DNA of 64,000 bases from NCBI RefSeq assembly GCF_019575955.1, contig NZ_CP080575.1, positions 2,635,454 to 2,699,453 on the forward strand. The letters are read 5' to 3'. A program made the position numbers and the translations under genes. Under the pieces are notes generated by a model. It worked only from the letters and a program-made list of their open reading frames with translations, did not search any database and was not told the DNA's origin. The DNA is from Nesterenkonia pannonica. Lineage in GTDB: Bacteria > Actinomycetota > Actinomycetes > Actinomycetales > Micrococcaceae. Positions 10,921 through 21,111 of the stretch are shown piece by piece. Numbering within the stretch: position 1 is the stretch's first letter; the number at the start of each line of letters is the position of its first letter.

Positions 10921-10958
10921 GACCCCGGCGGGATCACGTCCCAGCCGGGGCCTTCCTC
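10921..10958 (+). terminator. Hairpin after menA
   Basis: Perfect 7-bp inverted repeat CCCCGGC (10923-10929) and GCCGGGG (10944-10950), 14-nt loop, followed by a pyrimidine stretch CCTTCCTCTC. It lies 20 bp past the menA stop and between convergent genes, as expected of a terminator, though no T run is present. Confidence 0.6.
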
Positions 10959-11002
10959 TCATACTGCTCCTGCCCTGTGGGTCAGGGATGCTGGTCAGGC
11001 TG

Positions 11003-11227
11003 TCAGGCCTTGTTCATCGCAGCGACGATGATGGCGATGATTCCGCCGATCACCGGGAAGATGAGTGCCAGAATCGTCAGCAGGATCTTCGGCACGGTGC
11101 CGAGCGCTGATTTCCACACCATCACAACAGCGATGATGAAGACGATCAGACCGATGATGCCGACGCCGCCCAGCAGCCCGCCATCGGCAGCGGCGAGAGT
11201 GGTTCCGGCGAGCAGTGCTTCAGCCAT
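11003..11227 (-). CDS. Small two-helix membrane protein
   Basis: Intact 74-residue reading frame. Two strongly hydrophobic segments, GGVGIIGLIVFIIAVVMVW (about residues 21-39) and ILLTILALIFPVIGGIIAIIVAA (about 49-71), flank a short loop KSALGTVPK. The second helix resembles the SdpI/PLDc_N type 'ILAVLFPPIG' hairpins of small actinobacterial membrane proteins, but I cannot name a family with confidence. A purine-rich AGGAGT site precedes the ATG. The next upstream gene on the same strand is another small membrane protein, about 100 bp away. Confidence 0.62.
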   Translation of the reverse strand: MAEALLAGTTLAAADGGLLGGVGIIGLIVFIIAVVMVWKSALGTVPKILLTILALIFPVIGGIIAIIVAAMNKA

Positions 11228-11333
11228 AGTGGGTGCAACTCCTTAGATGCGTTGTTCATGTACTGAACGTGAGCATGGCATTCTGCCCTTAGTGCCAGTT
11301 GACCGAATGCTGAAGGATGCCTGAGCGCTGGGT

Positions 11334-11785
11334 CTACGTATTCGGGTGGGCGGGAGGCTCGTCGTCCGGGGCGGCCGTGCCCGAATCGGCCTCGCCCGCA
11401 TCAGCCTCGCCTCCGGAGGCGTCCCCTCGGCGTCGCGCTTCTTCTGGTCACGCTGCTTCTTCCTGCGCTCCTCTTCGCGTCGCCTGCGGTCCTCTTCCTC
11501 GCGACGCTGCGTCTGCCGCCTGCGAAACTCCACGCCCCGCAGGAACTCAGGGTCATCGTCGGGGCTGGAGGGACGCTGCTGCTGAGCCTCAGGGCCCTGC
11601 TTCCGCATCCTGCCGAAGAACAGCCACAGAAGCGGGCCGATCAGCGGGACGAGGATGATGACGGCGATCCAGGCGAACTTGGACATCACCCGCACCCGGT
11701 GGCGCGGGGTCTGTAGGGACTCAATCAGGGTGAAGATCGTCAGCGCGAGGGCGACAACACCGAGTCCGAGCAGCAGTCGAGGCAT
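11334..11785 (-). CDS. PLDc_N domain membrane protein with charged coiled tail
   Basis: The N-terminal half has two helices with the PLDc_N hallmark (WIAVIILVPLIGPLLWLFFGR) seen at the front of cardiolipin synthases and in stand-alone proteins. The C-terminal half is a Glu/Arg/Lys-rich helix (RRQTQRREEEDRRRREEERR) likely to form a coiled coil, then after a slip near 11410 a Gly/Glu/Asp tail ending DDEPPAHPNT. No phospholipase HKD motif is present, so it is not an enzyme of that family. This gene neighbours menA and DUF4229/ccsB genes in what looks like a conserved actinobacterial arrangement. Confidence 0.7.
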
Positions 11786-11844
11786 ACCCTCAAGGGTAGA
11801 TCACGGGGGCCTTCAGAGCCTCAGCGAGCGGTCGAATATTCCCC

Positions 11845-12158
11845 TCAGCGATCAGGCCCGGAGCCGGGGCTGTCCTGCTCCCGGTGGAACTGCTCCGCGA
11901 GCTCGTCCTCGGCGCTGTTGTCGTGGGCCTCTGTCCGAGACTCCGGACGGTGCCCGTCCATGCGGCGCCCGAACTGCAAGCTCGCCGCCAGGCGCAGGCG
12001 GTTGAAGAAGAGGAAGCCGACCGCGTAGGAGACGATCAGGCCCATCGCCATCGCCAGCAGCGCACCCGGCAGGGCCTCCAGCGGCAGGGCGTAGAACGAG
12101 GCGAAGAACACCACCAGGAAGACGCCGAGGCGGATGAGGAGAACTTCACAATGGCCAT
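11845..12158 (-). CDS. DUF4229 domain membrane protein
   Basis: Short protein with an N-terminal KF-LIRLGVFLVVFFASFYAL helix and a second helix LLAMAMGLIVSYAVGFLFFNRLRLAAS, followed by a charged hydrophilic tail (about 45 residues, many Glu, Asp, His). This is the DUF4229 pattern; its function is unknown. The start at 12158 (MAIVKF) is reached by correcting one slip near 12135; without it, translation would begin inside the first helix. Its start is 4 bp from the ccsB stop, so it is probably the last gene of the cytochrome c maturation operon. Confidence 0.75.
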
Positions 12159-12162
12159 GGGA

Positions 12163-13263
12163 TCACTCCGGCAGACCTGCGTAGGAGTGCAGGCCCGGGA
12201 AGTAGACGTTGACCACTGCGTAGTTGAAGACGATGCAGGCGAAGCCGATGATGCTCAGCCATGCGGAGCGGGTGCCGGTCCATCCTCGGGTGGCGCGGGC
12301 ATGCAGATAGCAGGCGTAGACCACCCAGATGACGAACGTCCAGATCTCTTTGGTGTCCCAGCCCCAGTACCTGCCCCAGGACTGCTGGGCCCAGATCGCA
12401 CCGGTGATCATGGGGCCGAGGGTCCAGAACACGAACGCCACAGCGTTGAGCCGGTAGGACCAGTTCTCGAGGGAGAACGCGTTGGGAACCAAACGCAGGA
12501 ACGAGGTGCGTGCAAGAGTGCGCTCAGCACCGGAGGGGCCCGCCTCTGCCAGGGCCTTCTCGCGCTTGGCCTGGATCAGCTGCAGCACGTTCATCGCAAA
12601 GGTGATCACGAACAGTCCGATGGCCATCGACGCCAGGGACACGTGGATCGCAATCCAGGGGACTGCAGGGTAGCTGCACGTGGCCGATGGGGGTCGGGAA
12701 GACGATGGTGGCCACTATCATCATCGTGACGATCAGTCCGAGCACGAACGTGCCCAGGAAGCGCAGGTCGCGCCGAATGAGGGTCACCAGATACACCGCT
12801 GTGACCAGCACGGCTGTGGAGACCAGGAACTCGTACATGTTGCCCATCGGCCACCTGTTGGCCGCCAGGCCGCGGGCAGCCACGGCAAAGGCATGGGCGG
12901 CGAGCGCCACGGCGGTCAGTGCCACCGCAGCGTTGGCGAGCGGACGGCGCGCGCCGGTGTAGGCCATGTCGTTGTCGACCAGCTCGTCGTCCATCGCGGA
13001 CTTGTCCGGCAAGTCCTGCGCCTCGGCCGGGGCGTCGCTGCGCCTGCCGCGACGAGGCTGCTCTGCCGCTCTGCGGCCTGCTCCTCGGCGAGCTCGGCCT
13101 CCACCCGGCGGATGGTCGCGGAGGACCGGGCCGCATCGATGGTGAAGAGGATGAACGCAAGCGTATAGATGAACGCTGCGATGAGCATGAACAGCTCGGA
13201 GTATTCGGCCAGCTCCACATTGATGGTGGGCTGATCCGCCGGTGCCGTAGCGAGTGTGATCAT
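12163..13263 (-). CDS. ccsB: Cytochrome c biogenesis protein CcsB (CcsA-type haem transporter)
   Basis: Polytopic membrane protein of the system II haem delivery complex, working with ResB to attach haem to apocytochrome c outside the membrane. The tryptophan-rich haem-handling motif WGRYWGWDTKEIWTFVIW is present, as are conserved His residues (for example HVSLASMA and ARATRGW region). An N-terminal cytoplasmic stretch rich in Ala/Glu separates the first helix from the rest. Slips near 13025 and 12668. Two bases separate its ATG from the resB stop. Downstream order is DUF4229. Confidence 0.92.
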
Positions 13264-13265
13264 TG

Positions 13266-15004
13266 TCAGCTGCCTCGTGTCTCTGTGGGGCTGTCTGCCG
13301 GATTGGGCCTGTCCTGCTGCTGGGCGTCAGGGGCCGCACCGGCCAGTTCTCTTCCAGCTGCGTGCGCAGTGCGATGCTCTCCTCACGCAGTGTGAAGTCC
13401 TCGCCGCGGGAGAGCAGGCCGTAGCGAACCAGTGTACGCCCGGCGTCTGTGCGTTCGACCGTCACCCAGGCTCGCGGCGGCGCAGGAAAAGGCTGCCCAG
13501 CAGGCCTCCGGTGGCCAGGAGCGCGAACGCCAGCACGCCCAGCTCTCCGGGGTTGTAGGTGATGTCTATGGCGATGTAGTCCTGCACGTCGTGGAACTCG
13601 ATCTCGCCGAGCCCGTCCGGCAGCTCCTGGACCTCGCCCGGCGAGAGGACGACTCCGCCTGCGTCGACTTCGCGGGAGTTGAGGACGTCAAGGTCTTCGG
13701 TGTCCAGCACGTAGACGTTCTGGGGCAGGCCGTCATCGAGGCCGAGATCCCCGTAGTAGGAGTTCAGGTGAAGCTCAGGGTTGCCGAGCTCCGGGTCCAC
13801 GCTGACAGCCATGCCGTCGCCGGCGTCCACGGCAGACGGAAGGAAGAGGCCCTGGAATCCCAGCTGCTCCGGGTTAGCATCCGGCGCTTTGACGACCATC
13901 ATCGAGGTGTAGGTGCTGTCGTCCGGCCGGGTGATGACCGGGCCCGAGAAGGCGACCTCCCCCTCGCCGTCGCGTACGGTGATCACCGGGGCGTATCCGT
14001 TGCCGACCAGGTACAGGTTGGCGCCGCCCAGGGTCACGGGGTGGTTGACGCGCAGCGTGGTCTCCTCCGGCTCGGCGTCTGCGCCGTCCTGCACAGTGAC
14101 ATCTGCGGTGAAGTCGATGGCGCTGCCGAAGCCTTCGCTGGGCTCACCGTCAGCATCGAGCTGCCGGTCGAACGTCCTGTCGAAGCCGTTGAGCTGAATG
14201 CCGAAGGGGTCCAGCTGGCCCTCTTGGAACCATGCGCCCGGGTAGAAGTTGTCATAGGCGGCGAGCGCGTTGACGAAGCCCTCATCCTCGACGATGACCT
14301 TCTGGCCGCGGTAGCTGAAGAGCGAGCCCAGCGCCACGCAGATCAGCACGCCGACGAGGGAGACGTGGAAGATGATGTTGCCGACCTCTTTGAGGTACCC
14401 CTTCTCCGCGCCGACGGAGCCGGTCCCGTCCTCCTCCGCCCGGATGTCGGTGCGGTAGCCGCGCTTCTTGAGCACCCCTGCGGCATCACGCAGCGTCTGC
14501 TCGGGGGCGGGGCGTCGTCCTCCAGCTCCAGGGCGCCGTATTCGGGCAGCCGCTGGAGCCGTTTGGGGTCCGCGGCGGCGCACTCCTCATCTGCTGCCAG
14601 TGCTTGCGCGCCCGCGGGATGATGCAGCCGATGAGGCTGATGAACAGCAGCAGGTAGATCGCACTGAACCAGAAGCTGCTGTAGACGTCGAAGAACTGCA
14701 GGCTGTCGAGGATGGGGCCCCACGTGGGGTTGTCCTCCATCCAGGTCTGCACGGCGAAGTCGTCCTGGAGCCGCTGCGGGAACAGGGATCCGGGCACGGC
14801 GGCGACAGCGAGCAGGAGCAGCAGCATCAGGGCGGTGCGCATGCTGGTCAGCTGGGTCCAGGCCCAGCGCAGCAGACCCACGAAGCCCAGAGTAGGCGCG
14901 TCGCCCTGGCGGCGGGGCCGGGGCTCGCCGGATGCTTCGTTCATCGCGTCCTCACGGGCGTTGTCCCGGTGGGCGGAGGGCACGACGTCGTATCTTCTGC
15001 TCAT
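13266..15004 (-). CDS. resB: Cytochrome c biogenesis protein ResB (Ccs1)
   Basis: Large membrane protein that partners CcsB. The N-terminal helix follows LRWAWTQLTSMRTALMLLLLLA, then the family's VPGSLFPQR loop, a second helix pair (FSAIYLLLFISLIGCIIPR) and the big extracytoplasmic domain containing GFDRTFDRQLDADGEPSEG and VNHPVTLGGANLYLVGNGYAP. A last helix (LGVLAFALLATGGLLGSLFL) precedes a cytoplasmic tail. Slips near 14565, 14505, 13465 and 13345. The start at 15004 overlaps the ccdA stop (TGATG). About 580 residues, normal for actinobacteria. Confidence 0.92.
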
Positions 15005-15780
15005 CAGATGGGCATCACAATCTCGGTGGTGAACCAGTCTTGGAGGGCCCAGACCCAGGTGTTCCAGAGCCCGGTGACCATCAGCACTCCGATGGCGATG
15101 AGTATGCCGCCGCCGGTGCGCATCACGGCGGCCTTGTGCCGCTTGAAGAAGTCCAGGGCGCGCATGCCGCGCTGCAGGCCCAGGCTGATCAGGATGAATG
15201 GGACGCCGAGGCCCAGGCAGTAGATGAAGACCAGCAGGGCTCCCGCGCGGGCTCGCTGCCGTAGGTGAGGGTGAGGACCGCAGCGAGGGTGGGCCCGATG
15301 CAGGGGCCCAGCCGATGCCGAAGGTGGCGCCCAGCAGAGGTGCGCCCAGCAGTCCGTCCGGCGGACGCCGGTGAATCTTGGCTTCCCGCTGGAAGAGGCT
15401 GAAGGCGCCCATGAAGATCAGCCCCATCAGGATCACCACCGCGCCGAGGGCCTGGGTGACCCAGCCGCCCTCGACCCGCAGCCAAGTGGTGGCATACGTG
15501 AAGACGGCGCCGATGAGTACGAAGACGATGCTGAACCCCAGGACGAAGAGAGCGGACCCTGCCACCATGCGCGGCCGGGGCCGATCCGTCAGCGCCGTGC
15601 CGGAGAGTCCTGTGACGTAGCCGAGATACCCGGGGACCAGGGGCAGCACGCAGGGCGAGAGGAAGCTGACCAGTCCCGCGATGAGCGCCACGGGGCTGCC
15701 ACCAGAAAGCTGCCGTCGAAGATGATCTCGGCGAACCGGTTGTTGGAGACCGCGAGCGCAGGCAGGAGGCTCAGACTCAT
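15004..15780 (-). CDS. ccdA: Cytochrome c biogenesis protein CcdA (DsbD-like)
   Basis: Six-helix thiol-reductant transporter that passes electrons from cytoplasmic thioredoxin to ResA. The redox Cys pair is in SFLSPCVLPLVPGYLGY (first) and FGIGWAPCIGPTLAAVL (second), both canonical. Slips near 15694, 15298 and 15235 break it; the start at 15780 adds MSLSLLPALAVSNNRFAEII, giving the usual N-terminal topology. The ATG overlaps the resA stop (ATGA), and its own stop overlaps the resB start, so resA-ccdA-resB-ccsB form one coupled operon. Confidence 0.93.
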
Positions 15781-16380
15781 CCCTCGTCCAGGGCGGTGTC
15801 GATCAGGGCTCGCAGCGTTCCAGGGTCCACCAGGCCGATGATCCTGGCGGAGACGCGTCCCTCACGGTCGACCACAAGGGTGGTGGGGACAGCCGAGGGG
15901 GCACATAGTCGGTCACGGCGAGCATCACGGAGCCGCCGCGGTCCTCGATGGAGGGTAGGTGATGTCGAAGTTCCGCTCGAACGCCTCAGCGGTGGGCTGG
16001 GTGTCGCGCGTGTTCACTCCGAGGAACTGCACGCCGTCGTCGGCGAAGTCCTCGTTGATCTCCTGGAGGTCCGGGGCCTCCTTGCGGCACGGCGGGCAGT
16101 TCGCGTACCAGAAGTTCACCACGGAGACCTCGCCCTGGAAGGTGTCCTCGCTGATCTGGTCGCCGTCGAAGGTCTCCGCCTCGAAGGCGAGCGCCTCGCC
16201 GCGGCTCTCCGGAGCGTACTCCTCCACCGTGCCGTCCCCGGCCACGTAGTTGGTGCCGTCGTTGGAGGCCCGCTGTGCCAGATCATCGTTCTCGGAGCCG
16301 CAGGCGGTGACGACGAACGCAGCGCAGAGCGCGGCCGCGGTCAGGGCACGTGAGGCGTGAGGGGCACGACGGCGAAACAT
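15777..16380 (-). CDS. resA: ResA/TlpA-family thioredoxin-like lipoprotein
   Basis: Extracytoplasmic disulfide reductase that keeps the apocytochrome haem-binding cysteines reduced. N-terminal signal with lipobox-like FVVTACGS; thioredoxin fold active site WYANCPPCRKEAPDLQEI; then VQFLGVNTRDTQPTAEAFERNF and the cis-Pro loop SAVPTTLVVDREG. Slips near 15905 and 15945. I prefer ATG 16380 over the GTG at 16383. It heads the operon; a near-perfect 17-bp palindrome lies 11 bp upstream of the start and may govern expression. Confidence 0.9.
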
Positions 16381-16390
16381 CACCTGTGAA

Positions 16391-16407
16391 TTCTACCGGC
16401 GGTAGAA
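16391..16407. promoter_or_regulatory. 17-bp palindrome upstream of resA
   Basis: TTCTACCG-G-CGGTAGAA: perfect 8-bp arms around one central base. It sits in the leader of the resA-ccdA-resB-ccsB operon, 11 bp before the ATG. The symmetry suits a dimeric repressor; a CGGTAG half-site regulator is not something I can name. The divergent permease starts 230 bp away. Confidence 0.5.
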
Positions 16408-16637
16408 AACATCCGCCATGCGGGCTTCGTCACCGCCCCACCGGAACTGCGGGCAGCTGCTCGACTGCCTGTGCGGATCATGATTCCGAAGAATTGAGGT
16501 CATGCGAGAAACGATTTGATGGTGAAACGCGCCATTCACAACTCGTATCGAAGCCAATATGCGCATAGGCTCTCGGTTCAGTGACATCGATCACGCTGAG
16601 CACGCACTCGCAGTCCCGCGACAGAGGAGAGACACCG

Positions 16638-17975
16638 ATGCCCCAGAGCACCACCACCCTGAAACGCACCCTGGGCCTGCCGTCGGCGGTGTTCTTCGGC
16701 CTGGCCTACATGGTGCCGCTGACCGTGTTCACCACCTACGGCATCGTCACTGAGATCACAGCCGGGCACCTTCCCTGGCCTATGTCTTCACGCTGGCCGC
16801 CATGATCGTGACCGCGCTGGCCTACGCCAACATGGTGAAGGCGTTTCCGATCGCATAAGCTCCGCCTACACCTACACCCAGCAGTCCTTCGGCTCCGGCA
16901 TCGGCTTCATGGCCGGGTGGGCCCTGCTGCTCGACTACCTCTTCCTTCCGATGATCAATTTCATGGTCATCGGGCTCTACCTCAACGCCGCGCTTCCGCA
17001 GCTGCCTGTGTGGCTGATCATCATCGTGACCATCGTGCTGGTCACCGCGATGAACGTGCTGGGCATCAAGGTTGCCGCCGGGCTCAACAGTGCCCTGGTC
17101 GGCATTCAGGCTGTCTTCATCGTCGTGTTCGCTGTGATGAGCTTCGCAGCCGTCTCCGGCTACGCCGAGCCGATCAGCCCCTTGAGCCGTTCCGCAACGC
17201 CGACTTCGAATTCACCGCGATCGCTGCCGGTGCGGCCATCCTGTGCCTGTCGTTCCTGGGATTCGACGCCGTCTCCACTCTCTCCGAGGAGACGCGCAAC
17301 CCCACCAAGACGATCCCTCGCGCCATCGTGATCTGCACCCTGTCCGCCGGAGCGATCTTCGTGTTCATCTCGTGGCTGGGCCACATGGTCTTCCCCGACT
17401 ACGGCTCGTTCACCGACGCCGATACGGCTGCCGTCGACGTGATGACGCAGGTAGGCGGACCATTCCTCGCCGCCTTCTTCACCGCGGCCTACGTGGCCGG
17501 GGCGATCGCCTCCGCGACGGCATCGCAGGTATCGGTCTCTCGCATCCTCTTCACCATGGGAAGGGACGGGGTCCTTCCGCGCGGGGTCTTCGCCGTGCTG
17601 CACCAGCGCTTCCGCACACCGTATGCGGCCGCGCTCATCGTCGGCGGCGTCTCCCTGCTGGCACTGATCTTCCCGCTGGAGCTGGCCTCCTCCATGATCA
17701 GCTTCGGCGCCCTGATCGCCTTCAGCTTCGTGAATCTCAGCGTGCTGAAGCACTACGCCATCAATCAGCGCCGGTACAGGGGCTACGACGCAGTGAAGTA
17801 CGTCGCGCTGCCTGTCATCGGCGTGGGCCTCTGCCTCTGGCTGTGGACCTCACTGACCGCCGAAACGTTTGCGGTCGGGCTCGGATGGGTGACGATCGGC
17901 TTCGTGTGGCTGCTGTTCCTCACACGCGGTCTGCGTCGCCCCACACCGACCCTCGATCTGACAGAGTCCGCCTGA
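16638..17975 (+). CDS. APC-family permease, PuuP-like (putrescine/amino acid importer)
   Basis: Amino acid-polyamine-organocation transporter with about 12 helices. The opening LGLPSAVFFGLAYMVPLTVFTTYGIVTEITAGHLP and the LCLSFLGFDAVSTLSEETRNPTKTIPRAI segment match putrescine importer PuuP relatives closely. Slips near 16775, 16853 and 17185. GCATAAGC at 16853-16860 replaces the A-G of the substrate-site motif PIAGSAYTYTQ. A GAGGAGA ribosome site precedes the ATG. An Lrp-type regulator follows 40 bp downstream and the wider region encodes putrescine breakdown, which supports polyamine uptake; a 10-bp palindrome TATGCGCATA lies at 16558-16567 in its leader. Confidence 0.87.
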
Positions 17976-18015
17976 CCTGCCGCCGGTGCGGCCCCAGCGT
18001 GAAAGACTCTCAGCC

Positions 18016-18483
18016 ATGGCTAAGCAGAAGGCGACTGCGGTCGAACTGGATGAGACCTCAAAGAGGATCATCGAGCACCTCCAGCAGGACGGCAGGCGCT
18101 CCTACTCATCCATAGGCAAGGACGTCGGCCTCTCCGAAGCCGCCGTGCGGCAGCGAGTCCAGAGACTCACCGACCAGGGCATCATCCAGATCGTCGCTGT
18201 CACGAACCCCCTGGAACTGGGCTTCCCCGTCAGGCCATGATCGGCATCAAGGTCGCGGGGCCGCTGGAGCCGGTGGCCGAGGTGCTCGAGGCATATGACG
18301 AGGTGGACTACGTCGTGATCACAGCCGGAACCTTCGACCTGCTCGTCGAGGTCGTCTGCGAAGACGATGAGCACCTCCTCGACATCATTTCCCGCCGCAT
18401 ACGCACCATCGACGGAGTCATCGCCACGGAGACGTTCATGTACCTGGGTCTGCGCAAGCAAACCTACACGTGGGGTGCGCTGA
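18016..18483 (+). CDS. Lrp/AsnC-family transcriptional regulator
   Basis: N-terminal winged helix-turn-helix ([40 protein letters not shown]) and C-terminal RAM/effector domain ([39 protein letters not shown]). One slip near 18233. Family members end YLxLxKQxYxWGTR; here TYTWG is followed by a TGA at 18481 in the next frame, so I end the gene there; uncorrected it would read to 18551, into the convergent ABC gene. Position directly after the PuuP-like permease suggests it controls that gene or the island in response to an amino acid or polyamine. Confidence 0.87.
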
Positions 18484-18498
18484 GGCTGAGCGGGCCGC

Positions 18499-19290
18499 TC
18501 AGAGAACCTTGGAGAGGAACTGCTTGGTCCTCTCATGCTGAGGGTCTGTGAAGATCTGTGCTTGCGGGCCGTCCTCAATGATGCGCCCCCGTCCAGCACC
18601 ACCACCCGGTCAGCCACCTCTTGGGCGAAGCCCATCTCGTGGCTGACGACGATCATCGTCATCCCTTCCCGGGCGAGGTCCTTCATCACGGCGAGGACCT
18701 CGCCGACCATCTCCGGATCCAGCGCGCTCGTCGGCTCGTCGAAGAGCATGAGCGCTAAACCGCATAGCCAGGGAGCGCGCGATGGCCACCCGCTGCTGCT
18801 GGCCTCCGGAGAGGGAGCGCGGACGGGCATCGGCCCATTCCCGAGACCGACCCGGTCGAGCAGCTCCCGCGCGTGGGCGACAGCCTTCTCCCTGGGCTCA
18901 TTCTTCACATGCACCGGCGAATGCCAGATGTTCTCCAGAACCGTCATGTGGGGAAAGAGGTTGAAGTGCTGGAAGACAAACCCGATGTTCGCCCTCTGCC
19001 GGGCGAGGTCCTTCGCCGAGCGCTCCACCACCTTGCCCGCTGGAGTCACCCGCTGCCCGATGCGCTCCCCGCCGATGAGGATCTCACCGTCGTCGATGGG
19101 CTCGAGCATATTCAGCGTGCGCAGGAACGTGGTCTTGCCCGCGCCGGAGGCTCCCACCAGCACGACGACCTCCCGCGATGGACCTCCAGGAGATGCCTCC
19201 AAGGATGGCCTTCTGGCCGAATGCCTTGTACACCTCGTGGGTCTCGACGATCGGGACAGATGCGTTCCCGGACTGCGATTCGTTGATCAT
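18499..19290 (-). CDS. Polar amino acid-type ABC transporter ATPase
   Basis: GlnQ/HisP-class ATPase. Walker [18 protein letters not shown]-loop [18 protein letters not shown], signature [17 protein letters not shown], Walker [21 protein letters not shown] and switch [17 protein letters not shown] are all recoverable across slips near 19180, 18835, 18757 and 18575. The 18754-18760 break reads GTTTAGC on the coding strand where [11 protein letters not shown] requires GCCGGC. It ends KQFLSKVL. It forms an operon with the permease and binding protein upstream; substrate specificity is unproven. Confidence 0.92.
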
Positions 19291-19301
19291 GAGTTGCTCC
19301 C

Positions 19302-20106
19302 TCAGCCCTTCGCCGCTGTCAGCTGCTGCTGCATCTCTAGCTTCGTCATGCGCTTCGGACGCACCCCGAAGAGCCTCTTGTAGATGGGCTCTGCCTTCGG
19401 CAGTCCCGCTCGAGCATTCAGCACGTTCTCGATCTTCGCCTGAATGATGGTCCAGATGGTGGTCAGCAGCAGGTAGTAGATCGCCACCACGATGTAGATC
19501 TCGAAGACCCGGAAGGAGGCCGAGCTGATGATGGTTCCCACCTGGAACATCTCAGAGACCCCGATGATCGACAGGATCGAGGTCTGCTTCATCAGCTGAT
19601 TGAAGGAGTTCCCCAGTGGGGCACCATGATCCGGATGGCCTGAGGCACAATCACTCGCCGCATAGCCCCGCCGGGCGTCATGCCCAGCGAGAGCGCAGCC
19701 TCATGCTGCCCGCGCTCGACCGATTCGAGCCCTGAGCGCACGATCTCGGCCACATAGGCGCTTTCGTTCAGCGCAAGCCCGATGATCGCCGCCTGCACAG
19801 CACCCTGGATCACGATTCCGGCAAAGTCAGCATCCTCGAATCGATACAGTCCAGCGGCCGCGAGGCCCGTATAGATGATGACCAGCTGCACCAGCAGCGG
19901 CGTCCCGCGGACCACCCAGATATACAGGCTGGCGAGAATCGTGAACGGCAGGAAGCTGCTCCTGCCCATGAGTGCGACCACCAGGCCCAGCACGAAGGCG
20001 CACACCATGGCCACCGCTGAGATCACAATCGTGAGCGTGAGCCCATCCAGAAACCGATCGCTGGGGTGAAAAGCGCGCCCCAGAAGAAGCCCCAGTCGAA
20101 ATTCAT
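19302..20106 (-). CDS. Polar amino acid-type ABC transporter permease
   Basis: HisMQ-type inner-membrane permease. Begins MNFDWGFFWGALFTP, then LDGLTLTIVISAVAMVCAFVLGLVVAL, a TM region LYIWVVRGTPLLVQLVIIY with the family's RGTPLLVQ motif, and the EAA loop EHEAALSLGMTPGGAMRRVIVPQAIRIMVP. Slips near 20075 and 19613. The cytoplasmic tail after the last helix is long for the family (about 45 residues: FGVRPKRMTKLEMQQQLT). ATG overlaps the binding-protein stop (ATGA); 11 bp separate its stop from the ATPase start. Confidence 0.91.
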
Positions 20107-20954
20107 GCGTTCCGGATGTCCTGGCGCTCGAAGCCCCACTCGCTGAGGATGTCCTCATACGTGCCGTCTTCGACGATCTCGTCGAACGCGGCCTGCATGG
20201 CCTCGTGAAGCTCCTCGTTCTCGCGCAGGGTGGCTGCCCCGATCTCGATCTCTCCGAAGGGCTCACCGATCATCTGGAAGTCACCGTCGCTCTCGTTCTC
20301 GTAGTAGGAGACGATTTCTGAGGTGTCCACGAAGGCGTCCTGCTGCTCTGCCATGATCGACTGCAGAGCGTCCGCAGAACGGTCGGTGAGAGTGATCGCG
20401 ATCGGCTCCTCGCCGTCCGCCTCACACTCTTCGGACTGCTCCTCCAGCAGGGAGGCGCCTGTAGCGCCAGTGATGGCGATGGCACGAGTGCCGCAGAGGC
20501 TCTCGTCATAGCCGCTCACATCCGCAGGATTGCTCTCCGGCACAGCGACGGCTGAACCGGAGAGCAGGTACGGCACGAACTCGGCGATCTCCTCCCGCTC
20601 CTCGGTGATGTAGAGCGACGACATAATCGCATCGCACTGCTGGCCCTGGAGGGAAGTGACGAGCCCAGAGAAGTCATACTCTCTGAAGCCCAGTTCCAAA
20701 TCCATATTCGTAGCTACTGCCTCTGCGATATCAACTTCTGCACCAATCTCTTCACCCTCCTCGTTCTGGAAAATGTTCGGAGGAATCGTAAATGTGGCGC
20801 ACACGGTGAGCTGGCCGTCCTGCACGAGGTCAAGACCGCCGGACGCCTCTTCGGTGCTCTCGGCACCTCCTCCGCAGGCGGACAGCAGAGCCGCTCCGGC
20901 GACGAGAGCCGTGGTGGCAGAGAGCTTGCGGTAGCGCATTGAACGATGAAGCAT
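20103..20954 (-). CDS. Extracellular solute-binding lipoprotein, family 3
   Basis: Intact gene. Lipoprotein signal ending ALLSACGGG, then a bacterial periplasmic-type binding fold: LTVCATFTIPPNIFQNEEGEEIGAEVDIAEAVATNM, GLVTSLQGQQCDAIMSSLYITEEREEIAEFVPY, and a C-terminal lobe ending EDILSEWGFE. The ligand-loop is acidic, which suits a cationic ligand such as a basic amino acid, agmatine or a polyamine, but this is inference. ATG 20954 has an AAGGGG site 8 bp upstream, so I prefer it to an ATG at 20972. The promoter region carries an ATGAA-N5-TTCAT palindrome also found before the putrescine oxidase operon. Confidence 0.93.
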   Translation of the reverse strand: MLHRSMRYRKLSATTALVAGAALLSACGGGAESTEEASGGLDLVQDGQLTVCATFTIPPNIFQNEEGEEIGAEVDIAEAVATNMDLELGFREYDFSGLVTSLQGQQCDAIMSSLYITEEREEIAEFVPYLLSGSAVAVPESNPADVSGYDESLCGTRAIAITGATGASLLEEQSEECEADGEEPIAITLTDRSADALQSIMAEQQDAFVDTSEIVSYYENESDGDFQMIGEPFGEIEIGAATLRENEELHEAMQAAFDEIVEDGTYEDILSEWGFERQDIRNA

Positions 20955-20985
20955 GGTTTTCCCCTTCAGCATGCCGAGTGACTAT

Positions 20986-21000
20986 ATGAATGCTTTTCAT
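20986..21000. promoter_or_regulatory. Operator-like palindrome ATGAA-N5-TTCAT (site 1)
   Basis: ATGAA at 20986-20990 and TTCAT at 20996-21000 form a 15-bp inverted repeat in the divergent promoter between the ABC importer and the gamma-glutamyltransferase gene. A second, outer inverted repeat GACTATA (20980-20986) and TATAGTC (21008-21014) encloses it. The same half-sites and spacing recur at 29894-29908, next to the TetR gene, so I infer a shared repressor. Confidence 0.6.
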
Positions 21001-21111
21001 TTACTTGTATAGTCGGTCCATACGCATGAGAGCAAGCCAGAATCTACGCGTTACAAAGATTTAACATGCTGAGAATATAGAGTTCTTATGCCGGTAACTT
21101 CAGGGAGAGAA

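Noticed and set aside
13432..14622. 396-codon plus-strand open frame opposite resB
   Set aside because: No family motifs; resB explains the region.
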